The notes beneath the pieces are model-generated. The model was not told the DNA's origin. It made no database searches and saw nothing but the letters and a program-made list of their open reading frames with translations. 48,279 nt of DNA, from NCBI GenBank assembly GCA_022778905.1, contig JALFRV010000046.1, forward strand, positions 1-48,279, in the 5' to 3' direction. A program made the translations under genes and the position numbers. This DNA comes from Prevotella sp. Its GTDB lineage: Bacteria > Bacteroidota > Bacteroidia > Bacteroidales > Bacteroidaceae. This document shows, one piece after another, positions 26,585-35,921 of this stretch. Each line of letters opens with the position of its first letter. Within the stretch, counting starts at the first letter, position 1.

Positions 26585-29500
26585 ATGTATCTACAAATCA
26601 AAAGAGCCTCTATGGCATTGCTTTTAAGCCTTTTCTGTTTTGTGGCCTTTGCCCAGAAGACAGTTACAGGAACAGTGAAAGACGCGCAGGGCGAGCCTTT
26701 GATTGGTGTAACCGTGCAGCTGCCCAACGGGCAGGGAGCCGTTACGGACATCGATGGCAACTTCCGGTTGACAAACGTGAAGAGCAGCGACAAGCTGACG
26801 GTCTCGTATGTAGGATGCAAGACCCAGGTCATCACCGTGGGCAACCAGACCTCCTTCAGCGTCGTCATGCAGTCGAATGACAAGAGTCTTGACGAAGTCG
26901 TCGTCATCGGCTACGGCACGATGAAGCGTCGTGACCTGACCGGAGCCGTGGCTTCCGTGACCGGCGAAGAGCTCGCCAAGAATCCGGTGAGCAACGTGGC
27001 CGAAGCCCTGCAGGGACAGCTTCCCGGCGTCAACGTCATCTCGCAGGACGGCCGTCCGGGCGCAACGGTGTCCATCCGCGTGCGCGGAGGCGGGTCGATC
27101 ACCCAGAGCAACGAGCCACTCTACGTGGTCGACGGCATCCAAGTGTCCGGCATCGACGACATCCCGGCAGACAACATCGAGAGCATCGACGTGCTGAAGG
27201 ACGCCGCATCCACGGCCATCTACGGTGCCCGGGGCGCCAACGGCGTCATCCTCATCACCACCAAGACAGGCCAGAAAGGCAAGCCCACGGTGAAGTACAA
27301 CGTCTACTACCAGCTCCAGAAAGCCCCGGAAAAGCTCGATGTCATGGATGCTTACGACTACGTGCTGTGGACATGGAGCTACGCCACGGCCTATGGGGCC
27401 AGCTATGGAGACCATGTCGCGAAGTACTTCGGACTCGGCAGCAAGTATGGAAACCACCTCAGCGAGTACAAGAATGTCACTTCGCACAACTATATGGATG
27501 ACATCATGCAGGACTCCCACACCTGGAACCACGACCTCTCGCTCTCCGGCGGCACCGAACACAACCAGTATTATGCCACCATCGACTATACGAACGGTGA
27601 CGGAACACGCCTCAACACAGGCTTCCGACGCTGGAACGGCAACTTCAAGTTTGCACAGGACATCACCAAGAACCTGAAGCTCGACCTCGATCTGCGCTAC
27701 TCAGAAATGCGCTTCCGCGGTACACGCTGGGAGTATGCCACATCCGTCTACGCCTACAAGCCTGTCGACAAACCGCTCGGAGAAAACCCCGACCCGTCTG
27801 ACTTCGGACAAGGCAGCGCCGCGGTGGAAGACTATCTGAACCCCGTCGCATTGATCAACAACTATGACAACATCAACCTGCGCCACCGCATCCGGGCCAA
27901 CGGCGCCCTCACATGGAAAGTGATCAAGGGACTCACCGCACGCACAGAACTCACATTGGGACGCAACTGGCGCGAGCAACAGAACTGGGACGGCGGACTC
28001 GAGGATACCAAGCCGACCGCAAAACTGACGAAGGAAGACGGCTACAACGTGCGCTGGACATCGACCGTCAACTATGTGATCCCCGGATTGGGCAAGGATC
28101 ACAAGGCCGATATCATGGCCGGCAACGAGGTCTTGGCATCCAAATCGAGCACAAGTACCATCTACGGATCAGGCTATCCTGACGAGTGGGACATGGAATA
28201 TGCGTTCGCCAACATGCGAAACACAAACCCCGCATTGGGCGAAGACGAGTTCAACAACTCCATCGACACACCTACACACACGCTGTCATGGTTCGGACGC
28301 GCCAACTATTCCTACCTCGGCCGCTACCTGCTCACCGCTACGCTGCGCGCCGACGGATCCTCCAAGTTCGCCCCCAACCATCACTGGGGCTACTTCCCCG
28401 CTTTCGCCGCAGGCTGGCGTATATCCGATGAGCCCTTCATGGCTGGCACACAAGACTGGCTGAGCAACCTCAAGCTGCGCCTGTCATATGGAACTTCGGG
28501 CGCCGACAATATCGACGCATCGCTCTGGAAGGCAACTTGGACAACCAGTTCGAAGACCGTTGACGGCGTCGTAAAGACCATCTACGTGCCGGGAAGCATG
28601 AAGCCGAACCCGGATCTGAAATGGGAATCGACCACCTCACGCAACATCGGACTCGACTACGGCTTCTGGAACGGACGCCTGCGTGGTAGCTTGGACTTCT
28701 ACTGGAACTCCACCAACAACATCCTCATGAAGGTTCCCGTCGACTCATCCACCGGCTACAGCTATCAGTTCCAGAACGTCGGCAAGACCTCCAACAAAGG
28801 TTTCGAACTCTCACTGGCCTACGACATCTTCCAGACAAAAGACTTCAACCTGCGCCTGACGGTCACCCACAACTACAACAAGAATAATGTGGACGAGCTG
28901 TATGACGGTGTCAACACCGACACAGCCACCGGATGGGGATCGACCTTGCGCAAACCGTATTACGACTATGTCATCCGTGAGGGCCGTCCCGTAGGCCTCA
29001 TCCAGGGCTTCAAGTCCGCCGGATGGTACACGCTGGACGACTTCAACTACAGCAACGGCGTCTACACGCTCAAGCAAGGCGTGCCAGACACGAAGGAAAT
29101 CGTCAACTACGCCGGCGGCAGCAACTTCAAGTTGGCTGACGGGCAGACCGCTTTCCCGGGCATGGTGAAGTTTGAAGACGTCAGCAAAGACGGCGTCATC
29201 GACAACGACGACGTTACCATCCTTGCCGAAACACAGGCCAAGCACACCGGCGGATTCAACATCTCCGGCAACTGGAAGAGCATTGACTTCATGGCAGGAT
29301 TCGTCTATCAGATCGGCGGAAACATCTACAACGCCAACGTCATGCACGACATGATGGGCGACAAGGACAACATGCTCGGCTCCAACCGGCTCGCCGAGGT
29401 GGCCGAAGCATTCCGTATCTACGATGTGGATGCCAAGGGAGACCTGTTCGCAGTGACAGATCCGACGGCCCTGGCAGCACTCAATGCCAATGCCAAATAT

Positions 29501-29806
29501 GCCCTCCCCTACTGCGAGTACGGCCTGATGAACTCTGAATTCATCGAGGATGCCTCCTACTTGCGCCTGCAGACGCTGACCATCGGCTATACCCTGCCAC
29601 GCACATGGACCAGGAAAGTGGGCATCTCCAACCTGCGCATCTACGCCACGGGATCCAATCTGTTCACCCTGACTGGCTACAGCGGACTTGACCCATCGAT
29701 CAACACGGCCCCCGACGGATCCAATGGATTCCCGACTCCGAACTATGATTACCGCTCCTATCCACGTTCCCACTCATTCACTTTCGGTCTCAACGTAACT
29801 TTCTAA
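26585..29806 (+). CDS. SusC/RagA-family TonB-dependent outer-membrane receptor (first pair)
   Basis: I choose the ATG at 26585 over 26579 because its context (TTTATGTATCTACAAATCAAAA, apart from one base) matches that of the second susC. The 1073-residue protein has a signal peptide ending VAFAQ, a carboxypeptidase-regulatory-like domain (about 22-95, GTVKDAQGEPLIGVTVQLP), a TonB-box/plug start DEVVVIGYGTMKRRDLTGAV, plug motifs VRGGGSITQSNEPLYVVDG and AASTAIYGARGANGVILITT, then a 22-strand barrel ending in a terminal Phe (TFGLNVTF). With the SusD lid lipoprotein it would import oligosaccharides using TonB energy. The substrate is unknown. Confidence 0.96.
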   Translation: MYLQIKRASMALLLSLFCFVAFAQKTVTGTVKDAQGEPLIGVTVQLPNGQGAVTDIDGNFRLTNVKSSDKLTVSYVGCKTQVITVGNQTSFSVVMQSNDKSLDEVVVIGYGTMKRRDLTGAVASVTGEELAKNPVSNVAEALQGQLPGVNVISQDGRPGATVSIRVRGGGSITQSNEPLYVVDGIQVSGIDDIPADNIESIDVLKDAASTAIYGARGANGVILITTKTGQKGKPTVKYNVYYQLQKAPEKLDVMDAYDYVLWTWSYATAYGASYGDHVAKYFGLGSKYGNHLSEYKNVTSHNYMDDIMQDSHTWNHDLSLSGGTEHNQYYATIDYTNGDGTRLNTGFRRWNGNFKFAQDITKNLKLDLDLRYSEMRFRGTRWEYATSVYAYKPVDKPLGENPDPSDFGQGSAAVEDYLNPVALINNYDNINLRHRIRANGALTWKVIKGLTARTELTLGRNWREQQNWDGGLEDTKPTAKLTKEDGYNVRWTSTVNYVIPGLGKDHKADIMAGNEVLASKSSTSTIYGSGYPDEWDMEYAFANMRNTNPALGEDEFNNSIDTPTHTLSWFGRANYSYLGRYLLTATLRADGSSKFAPNHHWGYFPAFAAGWRISDEPFMAGTQDWLSNLKLRLSYGTSGADNIDASLWKATWTTSSKTVDGVVKTIYVPGSMKPNPDLKWESTTSRNIGLDYGFWNGRLRGSLDFYWNSTNNILMKVPVDSSTGYSYQFQNVGKTSNKGFELSLAYDIFQTKDFNLRLTVTHNYNKNNVDELYDGVNTDTATGWGSTLRKPYYDYVIREGRPVGLIQGFKSAGWYTLDDFNYSNGVYTLKQGVPDTKEIVNYAGGSNFKLADGQTAFPGMVKFEDVSKDGVIDNDDVTILAETQAKHTGGFNISGNWKSIDFMAGFVYQIGGNIYNANVMHDMMGDKDNMLGSNRLAEVAEAFRIYDVDAKGDLFAVTDPTALAALNANAKYALPYCEYGLMNSEFIEDASYLRLQTLTIGYTLPRTWTRKVGISNLRIYATGSNLFTLTGYSGLDPSINTAPDGSNGFPTPNYDYRSYPRSHSFTFGLNVTF

Positions 29807-29821
29807 AATAAATGTAGCATC

Positions 29822-31972
29822 ATGAAAAAGATTATATATTTGACACTCTGCACTGCAGGCCTGATGGCAATGACATCATGCAGCGACTTCTTGAACACCA
29901 GTTCGAAGTCCGTTGTCGATGGTGACTTCGTCTTTTCCAACATGGTTACGGCCCGCGCAGCAATGGACGGCGTCTACGAACAATGGCGCCAGACAGCCGG
30001 CTCACATGTTTTCGGCGACGGACTTTATTACGCTGCCGACATCGCAGGATCAGACATCATGCGCCATCCGGAGAATTTCTCCAACCAACCAGGCCGCCAT
30101 TACCCCGAGACCTTCTATCAGAACGGCACCTATGCGGGCAGTTACGGACTGCTGTCTTACATGAAGGAAGGTGACGCTGGCGACTATGCCTACCTCTACA
30201 GCTGCATTGGAAAGGCCAATGCCGTCATCTCGGCCATCGAGGAAATGCCCACCTACGCGGAGATGATGAAGCAGACGCAGCCCACATCGCTCAGTCAGCT
30301 CTACGGAGAAGCTGTTGCCATGCGCGCCACAGCATACCGGGAGCTGATCAAGTACTTTGGTGACGTACCGTTTCAGAGCAAGTTCGGCATGCCCGCAGGC
30401 GGTCTCGCCTCGCGCGACTCGATCTATGACGTGATCCTGAAGGACCTCCAGACCGTCGAGCCGTTGATGTATCCGATCGGCTCCGCGCCAGGTTTTGCCT
30501 CCACTGCAAAGAACTATTTCTCACAGACTTACGTGGCCGGACTCATCGGGCGCATCGCTTTGGAGGCCGGAGGCTACCAGACCCGACGCGGCGATGTCAG
30601 GCCCAAGGCAGGCGACGGCAGTGCAGTGACCATCGAAGCCTATCCGGGAAGCACCGAGAACAATGGTGCCAACTACGGCCGGAGAAGCGATTGGAAGAAG
30701 TATTATGAACTGGCCAAGACCTACTTCAAGAAGGTCATCGACGAGCCGGGCAGCGCTACGTTCCATGAAACCGATCCCCGTTCGACCGGCAAACAGGGAC
30801 AATACTTCAACAATCCCTATCAGTATTTCTTCCAGCAGATGATGGATGACGACCTCGCATACGCCGATGAGTCGATCTATGAGTATCCTCAGCAGCAGGG
30901 AGTGGACAGCGACACGCGTACCTACGCATTGGGACGCCCCTCCAACGGCGGCAGCAGCAATGCCTATCCCTGTAAGGACTACGGCCAGGGACGTGTGAAT
31001 CCGGCTTATTATTACGGCATGTTTGACCCGAACGACATGCGTCGAGACGTGGCTGTCACCTGCACAGGAAGCGACGGAAAAGGCAACGAGATGCTGATCC
31101 CGTTCGTTCCCAACTCCAAATCCAATGGCGGAGGACTGAGCTGCAACAAGTGGGACGAAAACCGGCAGAAGACTGTCTACATGGCGCAGCGCCGGGCAGG
31201 CATCAACGGACCCTACATGCGCCTGTCGGAAATCTATCTCGGCTATGCCGAAGCCTGTGCAGCCACCGGTGACGATGCAAACGCCAAGGCTTACCTGACG
31301 AAGATTCGCAACCGGGCATTCGGCGGAGCCGCACTGGCCAAGACGGACGAATTCATCCAGAAGGAAGGCTCGCTGCTCGAGGCAGTCATCGACGAACGCG
31401 GCTTCGAATTTGCCGCCGAGGGCGACCGCAGATGGACGCTGATCCGCACAGGTCTGCTCAGCAAGAAGGTCAAAGCAGTGAAAGACATGACCCGCGCGAT
31501 GATCGACGGGCTCAAATCAAACGGCTATTACCAGTTCCCCAACGGCAATGTGATCTCCAATTACGTATGGACCAAGGCCGTTGACGGCAAGGCCCTCTAT
31601 GGCTACAGACTGACTACGCAGACGCCGAAGGGCAAGGAAAACGATCCCGTACTCTATCCCGGATGGCGCGGACAGAATGACGAGTGGGAGGCATACGGAT
31701 GCGATTACAAGGGAAAGACAAACACCAACTTGGCCATCAAGGGCCTCTTCAACTACATAGATCCCAACGGGGCAGAGGCAAAAGCACTCGAAGCCGACGG
31801 CTACAAGAAGGCAAACTGGGGTGCGGACATCGTGAAAAACGATGACGAGTACTACAAGTATCTCTTCTACGACTATGACTACACGAAGGCTCCGATCTAT
31901 CTCTGGCCCTTCACGCCGAACATCATGACCACAGGCGGATTCAATAACGGCTACGGATTCGCCCAGGAATAA
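29822..31972 (+). CDS. SusD/RagB-family surface glycan-binding lipoprotein (first pair)
   Basis: The 716-residue lipoprotein follows its susC by 15 bp. The signal MKKIIYLTLCTAGLMAMTSC ends in a lipobox Cys at residue 20, followed by SDFLNTSS. TPR-like SusD helices include YGEAVAMRATAYRELIKYFG. The C-terminal SusD signature is visible as AVIDERGFEFAAEGDRRWTL. At over 700 residues it is longer than many SusD proteins (often 500-650). It would cap the SusC barrel on the cell surface and hold glycan. A hairpin and array C follow. Confidence 0.95.
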   Translation: MKKIIYLTLCTAGLMAMTSCSDFLNTSSKSVVDGDFVFSNMVTARAAMDGVYEQWRQTAGSHVFGDGLYYAADIAGSDIMRHPENFSNQPGRHYPETFYQNGTYAGSYGLLSYMKEGDAGDYAYLYSCIGKANAVISAIEEMPTYAEMMKQTQPTSLSQLYGEAVAMRATAYRELIKYFGDVPFQSKFGMPAGGLASRDSIYDVILKDLQTVEPLMYPIGSAPGFASTAKNYFSQTYVAGLIGRIALEAGGYQTRRGDVRPKAGDGSAVTIEAYPGSTENNGANYGRRSDWKKYYELAKTYFKKVIDEPGSATFHETDPRSTGKQGQYFNNPYQYFFQQMMDDDLAYADESIYEYPQQQGVDSDTRTYALGRPSNGGSSNAYPCKDYGQGRVNPAYYYGMFDPNDMRRDVAVTCTGSDGKGNEMLIPFVPNSKSNGGGLSCNKWDENRQKTVYMAQRRAGINGPYMRLSEIYLGYAEACAATGDDANAKAYLTKIRNRAFGGAALAKTDEFIQKEGSLLEAVIDERGFEFAAEGDRRWTLIRTGLLSKKVKAVKDMTRAMIDGLKSNGYYQFPNGNVISNYVWTKAVDGKALYGYRLTTQTPKGKENDPVLYPGWRGQNDEWEAYGCDYKGKTNTNLAIKGLFNYIDPNGAEAKALEADGYKKANWGADIVKNDDEYYKYLFYDYDYTKAPIYLWPFTPNIMTTGGFNNGYGFAQE

Positions 31973-32005
31973 AGGCCGGAACCACCGGTCCGCAGCCACT
32001 TGACC

Positions 32006-32051
32006 AATCCTCCCCCGCAGCCATCGGAAACATGTGCAGCGGGGGAGGATT
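32006..32051 (+). terminator. Hairpin after the first susC-susD pair
   Basis: AATCCTCCCCCGC (32006-32018) and GCGGGGGAGGATT (32039-32051) form a perfect 13-bp GC-rich stem with a 20-nt loop, 33 bp after the susD stop. No long U-run follows. Confidence 0.6.
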
Positions 32052-32088
32052 TGCTGTGTCCGGACAGCAGGTCACAGGCCGTTTCAGC

Positions 32089-32198
32089 AGGAATATTCTT
32101 TGGCTTCCGCAGAGCTATCCTCTCGGCCGCCAAAAGCTATCATATCGGCCGCCAAGAGCTATGCTTTGGACGGCCCAAAGCATAGCTCTGCGCCGGGC
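32089..32198. repeat. 22-bp-period intergenic array C
   Basis: Units start at 32111, 32133, 32155 and 32177, exactly 22 bp apart. Cores are AGAGCTATCCTCT, AAAGCTATCATAT, AGAGCTATGCTTT and the reversed AAAGCATAGCTCT; spacers are CGGCCGCCA, CGGCCGCCA and GGACGGCCC. The last two cores are exact reverse complements and could form a 13-bp hairpin. A degenerate unit at 32089 (ATATTCTTTGGCTTCCGC) precedes them. The array lies between the two susCD pairs. Confidence 0.9.
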
Positions 32199-32416
32199 AT
32201 ATGACAAAGGCGCCCGGAAGACACCTTTGCACCCGATTCTCCATCGGTCTGCTCCACCCGTCCGATGCCTTCTATATCCACCCATAGATCGGGCACGGCG
32301 CAGGCCAAAGAAGGCAGCTGATGCCGCCACGGAGTTTTGGTCATCACGTCGGATGCTTTCACTTCATTTCCTTTGCTGACGATCTCCAGATTATCTACAA
32401 AATACCTTCCGAACAC
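32199..32416 (-). pseudogene. Possible gene remnant, about 72 codons
   Basis: On the minus strand the frame is open with protein-like composition, including YFVDNLEIVSKGNEVKASDV and LACAVPDLWVDIEGIGRVEQ. It has no good start and its 3' end runs into array C. I do not recognise the family. It could be the tail of a lost enzyme gene in this region, or chance. The stretch is otherwise gene-free. Confidence 0.3.
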
Positions 32417-32469
32417 TTTCCGTATACGTCCGTTTTATTAATTTTTGAAAAAAAAGATAAGAAAATGAA

Positions 32470-32498
32470 TTGAACAATAAAAATAAGTTGTATCTTAG
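32470..32498 (+). promoter_or_regulatory. Possible promoter of the second susC-susD unit
   Basis: TTG at 32470-32472, an 18-bp gap and TATCTTAG at 32491-32498 (one mismatch to TAnnTTTG) lie in AT-rich DNA 133 bp before the second susC. The position mirrors the element before the first susC (134 bp to its chosen start). Confidence 0.4.
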
Positions 32499-32631
32499 CA
32501 ACCGGTTTACACCATGAACACGACATGCTGAATGACAATGCCTGATACCGGCCTGATGATGGTCTGATTTCAATATCTACCATACGCAAATATCACAACT
32601 ATCTAATATTGTACTATTAAAACAAACATTT

Positions 32632-35600
32632 ATGAATCTACAAATCAAAAAAGCCTCATTGGCCCTATTGCTTAGCCTTGTTTGTTGTGTTGCCTTCGCG
32701 CAGAAAACAATCAAAGGAAGTGTGAAAGATGCCCACGGCGAGCCTTTGATCGGTGTGAGCATCCAGATCGGTGAGGGCGTCGGGGCCGTCACGGACATCG
32801 ATGGCAACTTCACCATTCCTAATGCCTCGGCGGCGTCGACATTGAAAATCTCGTACGTAGGCTACAAGTCCCAGACCGTCAAGGTGGGCAACCAGACGAC
32901 CTTCAACATCACGATGCAGGAAGACAATGCCAATCTTGACGAAGTCATCGTCATCGGATACGGCACCGTGAAGAAGCGCGACCTGACCGGATCAGTGGCC
33001 AGCGTCAACCACGATCAGCTGACGACCAATCCCGTATCGAACGTTGCGGAAGCACTGCAGGGCAAGCTCGCCGGTGTGCATGTGGTCTCGCAGGACGGCC
33101 GTCCCGGTGCTTCGGTCAACATCCGCGTACGCGGCGGAGGCTCCATCTCGCAGAGCAACGACCCGCTGTATATCGTCGATGGATTCCCCGTTACAGACAT
33201 CAACGACGTCCCTGCCGATCAGATCGTCAGCATTGACGTGCTGAAAGACGCTTCATCGACAGCCATCTACGGTGCCCGAGGCGGTAACGGCGTTATCCTT
33301 GTCACCACAAAATCCGCACAGGAAGGAAAGATCTCCGTGTCCTACAACGGCTATTATCAGACCCAATGGGCTGCAAAGACACTCGGCGTCATGAACGCCC
33401 AGGACTACGTGGCCATGACTTGGGCCTACGCAGCATCACCGGGTTCGGGCGGCTCGGCTGACGACATGGCACGCTACTTCGGGCTTGGCGCCAAGTATGG
33501 CAACCACTATGCCGACTACGCCAACATGGCTTCCCATGACTATACCGATGATCTGCTCCGCACGGCTTCGGCTTGGAACCACAACGTTTCTGTCTCCGGC
33601 GGATCGGAGAAGACACAGTTCACCTTCTCGACCAACTACAATAACGACGAAGGAATCAAGGTCAACTCCAACTTCGAACGCTTCGCGATGGATCTGAAGC
33701 TGCGCCAGCAGATAGCCAAAAGGCTCTTTCTGGACATGGACCTGCGCTATTCGGACATGAATACACGCGGCCGTGAAGCGACGACATCATCCAAGGGCTC
33801 CGTGCTCAGTTCCGCTTTCGAGTATCGTCCCATCGACAAGCCGCTCGGCGAAGACGACTTCACACTCTTCGGCATGGGTGCCGGCAACATCGATCCGTCG
33901 CAGAACCCATACGCGATCACAGAGACTCTGTACAACCTGACACAGCGCAACCGCCTCCGTGGAAACTTTGCACTCTCCTGGGAACCTGTCAAAGGACTCA
34001 CCGGACGTGCCGAATACGGCATGGGGCGCAGCTGGGGACAGAGCAAATACTATGATGACGGCTCGATCAACAGCGCATTCACCCGCGGACACAAATATGC
34101 CACGCTGAGCAAAGACAATGGAAAGAACTGGCGCTTCCTCGGTACGATCAACTACGAGGTGCAAGGTTTAGGCGACAAACATCAGCTCAGTTTCCTCGTC
34201 GGAAATGAAGAGATCAAGCGCAGTTCCGAAACTTTGAGCGTCTATGGTGGCGGATATCCGATGGGCGAAGAATGGACCATGGAGCGCGTCTTCGGTCTGA
34301 TGCACATGGGAGATGCCGCAGCTTATCCTGCCGAAAACTATTACAAGAACGACATTGACGTGCCTACGACCACGCAATCCTGGTTCGGTCGCGTCAACTA
34401 TTCATATCTCGGCCGCTACCTGCTCACCGCTACATTCCGCGCTGATGGCAGTTCCAAGTTCGGCCCCAACCACAGATGGGGTTACTTCCCTGCCGCTGCG
34501 CTGGCCTGGCGTGTATCTGACGAGCCCTTCATGAAGTCCACTTCCCACTGGCTCGACAACCTGAAGCTGCGCCTTTCTTATGGTGAGGCCGGCAATGACA
34601 ATATCTCCTCGAGCCTCTGGCACGAGACATGGGCAGCCGGAACCGGTGTCTGGGACGAGAAAAACGTACAGACATTCGCACCTTCAGGACTGAAGGAAAA
34701 CCCCGATTTGAAATGGGAGACCACCATATCCCGCAACATCGGAATCGACTTCGGATTCTTCAACCGCATCAACGGTACGCTGGACTTCTACTGGAACACC
34801 ACGAAAGACCTGCTCATGAATCAGGAGATCGACTCCTCCACAGGCTATACGAACCAGTATGCCAATATCGGTCAGACCTCCAACAAGGGCGTCGAGCTCG
34901 CGATCAACGCTGCACTCGTCCGTTCGAAGAACTTCAACCTCAACCTGAACGCTACCTACAACCTCAACTTCAACAATGTCGACGAGCTCGCAGACCATCG
35001 CGACATCCTCTACGGATCAGGCTGGGGATCAAGCGCCTTGATGCCCGCGCTCGACTATATGCTGACTGAAGGACGCCCCGTAGGACTCGTCCGCGGCTAC
35101 ACCAGCGACGGTTTCTATACCACGGCCGACTTCAATTACGCGGACGGAGTCTACACCCTGAAGGAAGGCGTGCCTGACATCTCGGCCAGTGTCTTCACTG
35201 CTTACCCGAAGCCAAGCACCATCAAGACGGCCAGCGGACAGAATGCGTTCCCCGGAGCGCTGAAGTTAAAGGACCTCACACAGGACGGGACGGTCGACTC
35301 CGAGGATGTTTCGGTCATAGGAGAGATACAGCCCCATCACACCGGAGGATTCGGCTTCTCGGGCAACTGGAAGAGTCTGGACTTCACAGCCAACTTCACT
35401 TACCAGATCGGAGGCAAGGTCTACAACGCCGCCGCCATGACTCAGTATACCGGAGGAAAGGAACCCGGCATCGGCAAAAACCGCCGCGACTTCGTCAGCA
35501 ACTATTATAAGCTCTATGATATTCAGAACGGAGAGCTTGTCGCCCTGTCCGACCCGGCCGCCCTCGATGCCCTCAACGCCAATGCAACCTGCCCGCTTCC

Positions 35601-35898
35601 GTTCTACGAATCAAGCATCGTGCTCTCCGAGTTTGTTGAAGACGCCTCGTTCCTGCGCCTCAGCAACATCACCGTAGGATACACCCTGCCGAGAGTCTGG
35701 ACCCAGAAGCTCTCCATTCAGAGTGCCCGCGTCTATGTCACAGGCGGCAACCTGTTCTGCCTGACCGGCTATTCAGGACTTGATCCGGAGGTCAATACCG
35801 ACATCACACGCAACACCAACTACCCCACTTTGGGCATGGACTACGGCGCATACCAGCGTGCCCGGACCTTCACTGTAGGTCTTAACATCAAATTCTAA
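32632..35898 (+). CDS. SusC/RagA-family TonB-dependent outer-membrane receptor (second pair)
   Basis: The 1088-residue protein is a close paralogue of the first SusC. It opens MNLQIKKASLALLLSLVCCV and has the same regulatory-like domain (GSVKDAHGEPLIGVSIQIG), the same plug start (DEVIVIGYGTVKKRDLTGSV), VRGGGSISQSNDPLYIVDGF and ASSTAIYGARGGNGVILVTT, and a barrel ending FTVGLNIKF. Divergence is greater in the barrel, where loops contact ligand. It pairs with the susD 23 bp downstream. The two pairs may bind different parts of one glycan or different lengths of it. Confidence 0.96.
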   Translation: MNLQIKKASLALLLSLVCCVAFAQKTIKGSVKDAHGEPLIGVSIQIGEGVGAVTDIDGNFTIPNASAASTLKISYVGYKSQTVKVGNQTTFNITMQEDNANLDEVIVIGYGTVKKRDLTGSVASVNHDQLTTNPVSNVAEALQGKLAGVHVVSQDGRPGASVNIRVRGGGSISQSNDPLYIVDGFPVTDINDVPADQIVSIDVLKDASSTAIYGARGGNGVILVTTKSAQEGKISVSYNGYYQTQWAAKTLGVMNAQDYVAMTWAYAASPGSGGSADDMARYFGLGAKYGNHYADYANMASHDYTDDLLRTASAWNHNVSVSGGSEKTQFTFSTNYNNDEGIKVNSNFERFAMDLKLRQQIAKRLFLDMDLRYSDMNTRGREATTSSKGSVLSSAFEYRPIDKPLGEDDFTLFGMGAGNIDPSQNPYAITETLYNLTQRNRLRGNFALSWEPVKGLTGRAEYGMGRSWGQSKYYDDGSINSAFTRGHKYATLSKDNGKNWRFLGTINYEVQGLGDKHQLSFLVGNEEIKRSSETLSVYGGGYPMGEEWTMERVFGLMHMGDAAAYPAENYYKNDIDVPTTTQSWFGRVNYSYLGRYLLTATFRADGSSKFGPNHRWGYFPAAALAWRVSDEPFMKSTSHWLDNLKLRLSYGEAGNDNISSSLWHETWAAGTGVWDEKNVQTFAPSGLKENPDLKWETTISRNIGIDFGFFNRINGTLDFYWNTTKDLLMNQEIDSSTGYTNQYANIGQTSNKGVELAINAALVRSKNFNLNLNATYNLNFNNVDELADHRDILYGSGWGSSALMPALDYMLTEGRPVGLVRGYTSDGFYTTADFNYADGVYTLKEGVPDISASVFTAYPKPSTIKTASGQNAFPGALKLKDLTQDGTVDSEDVSVIGEIQPHHTGGFGFSGNWKSLDFTANFTYQIGGKVYNAAAMTQYTGGKEPGIGKNRRDFVSNYYKLYDIQNGELVALSDPAALDALNANATCPLPFYESSIVLSEFVEDASFLRLSNITVGYTLPRVWTQKLSIQSARVYVTGGNLFCLTGYSGLDPEVNTDITRNTNYPTLGMDYGAYQRARTFTVGLNIKF

Positions 35899-35921
35899 AT
35901 CCTTAACAACTCCGAACATTT

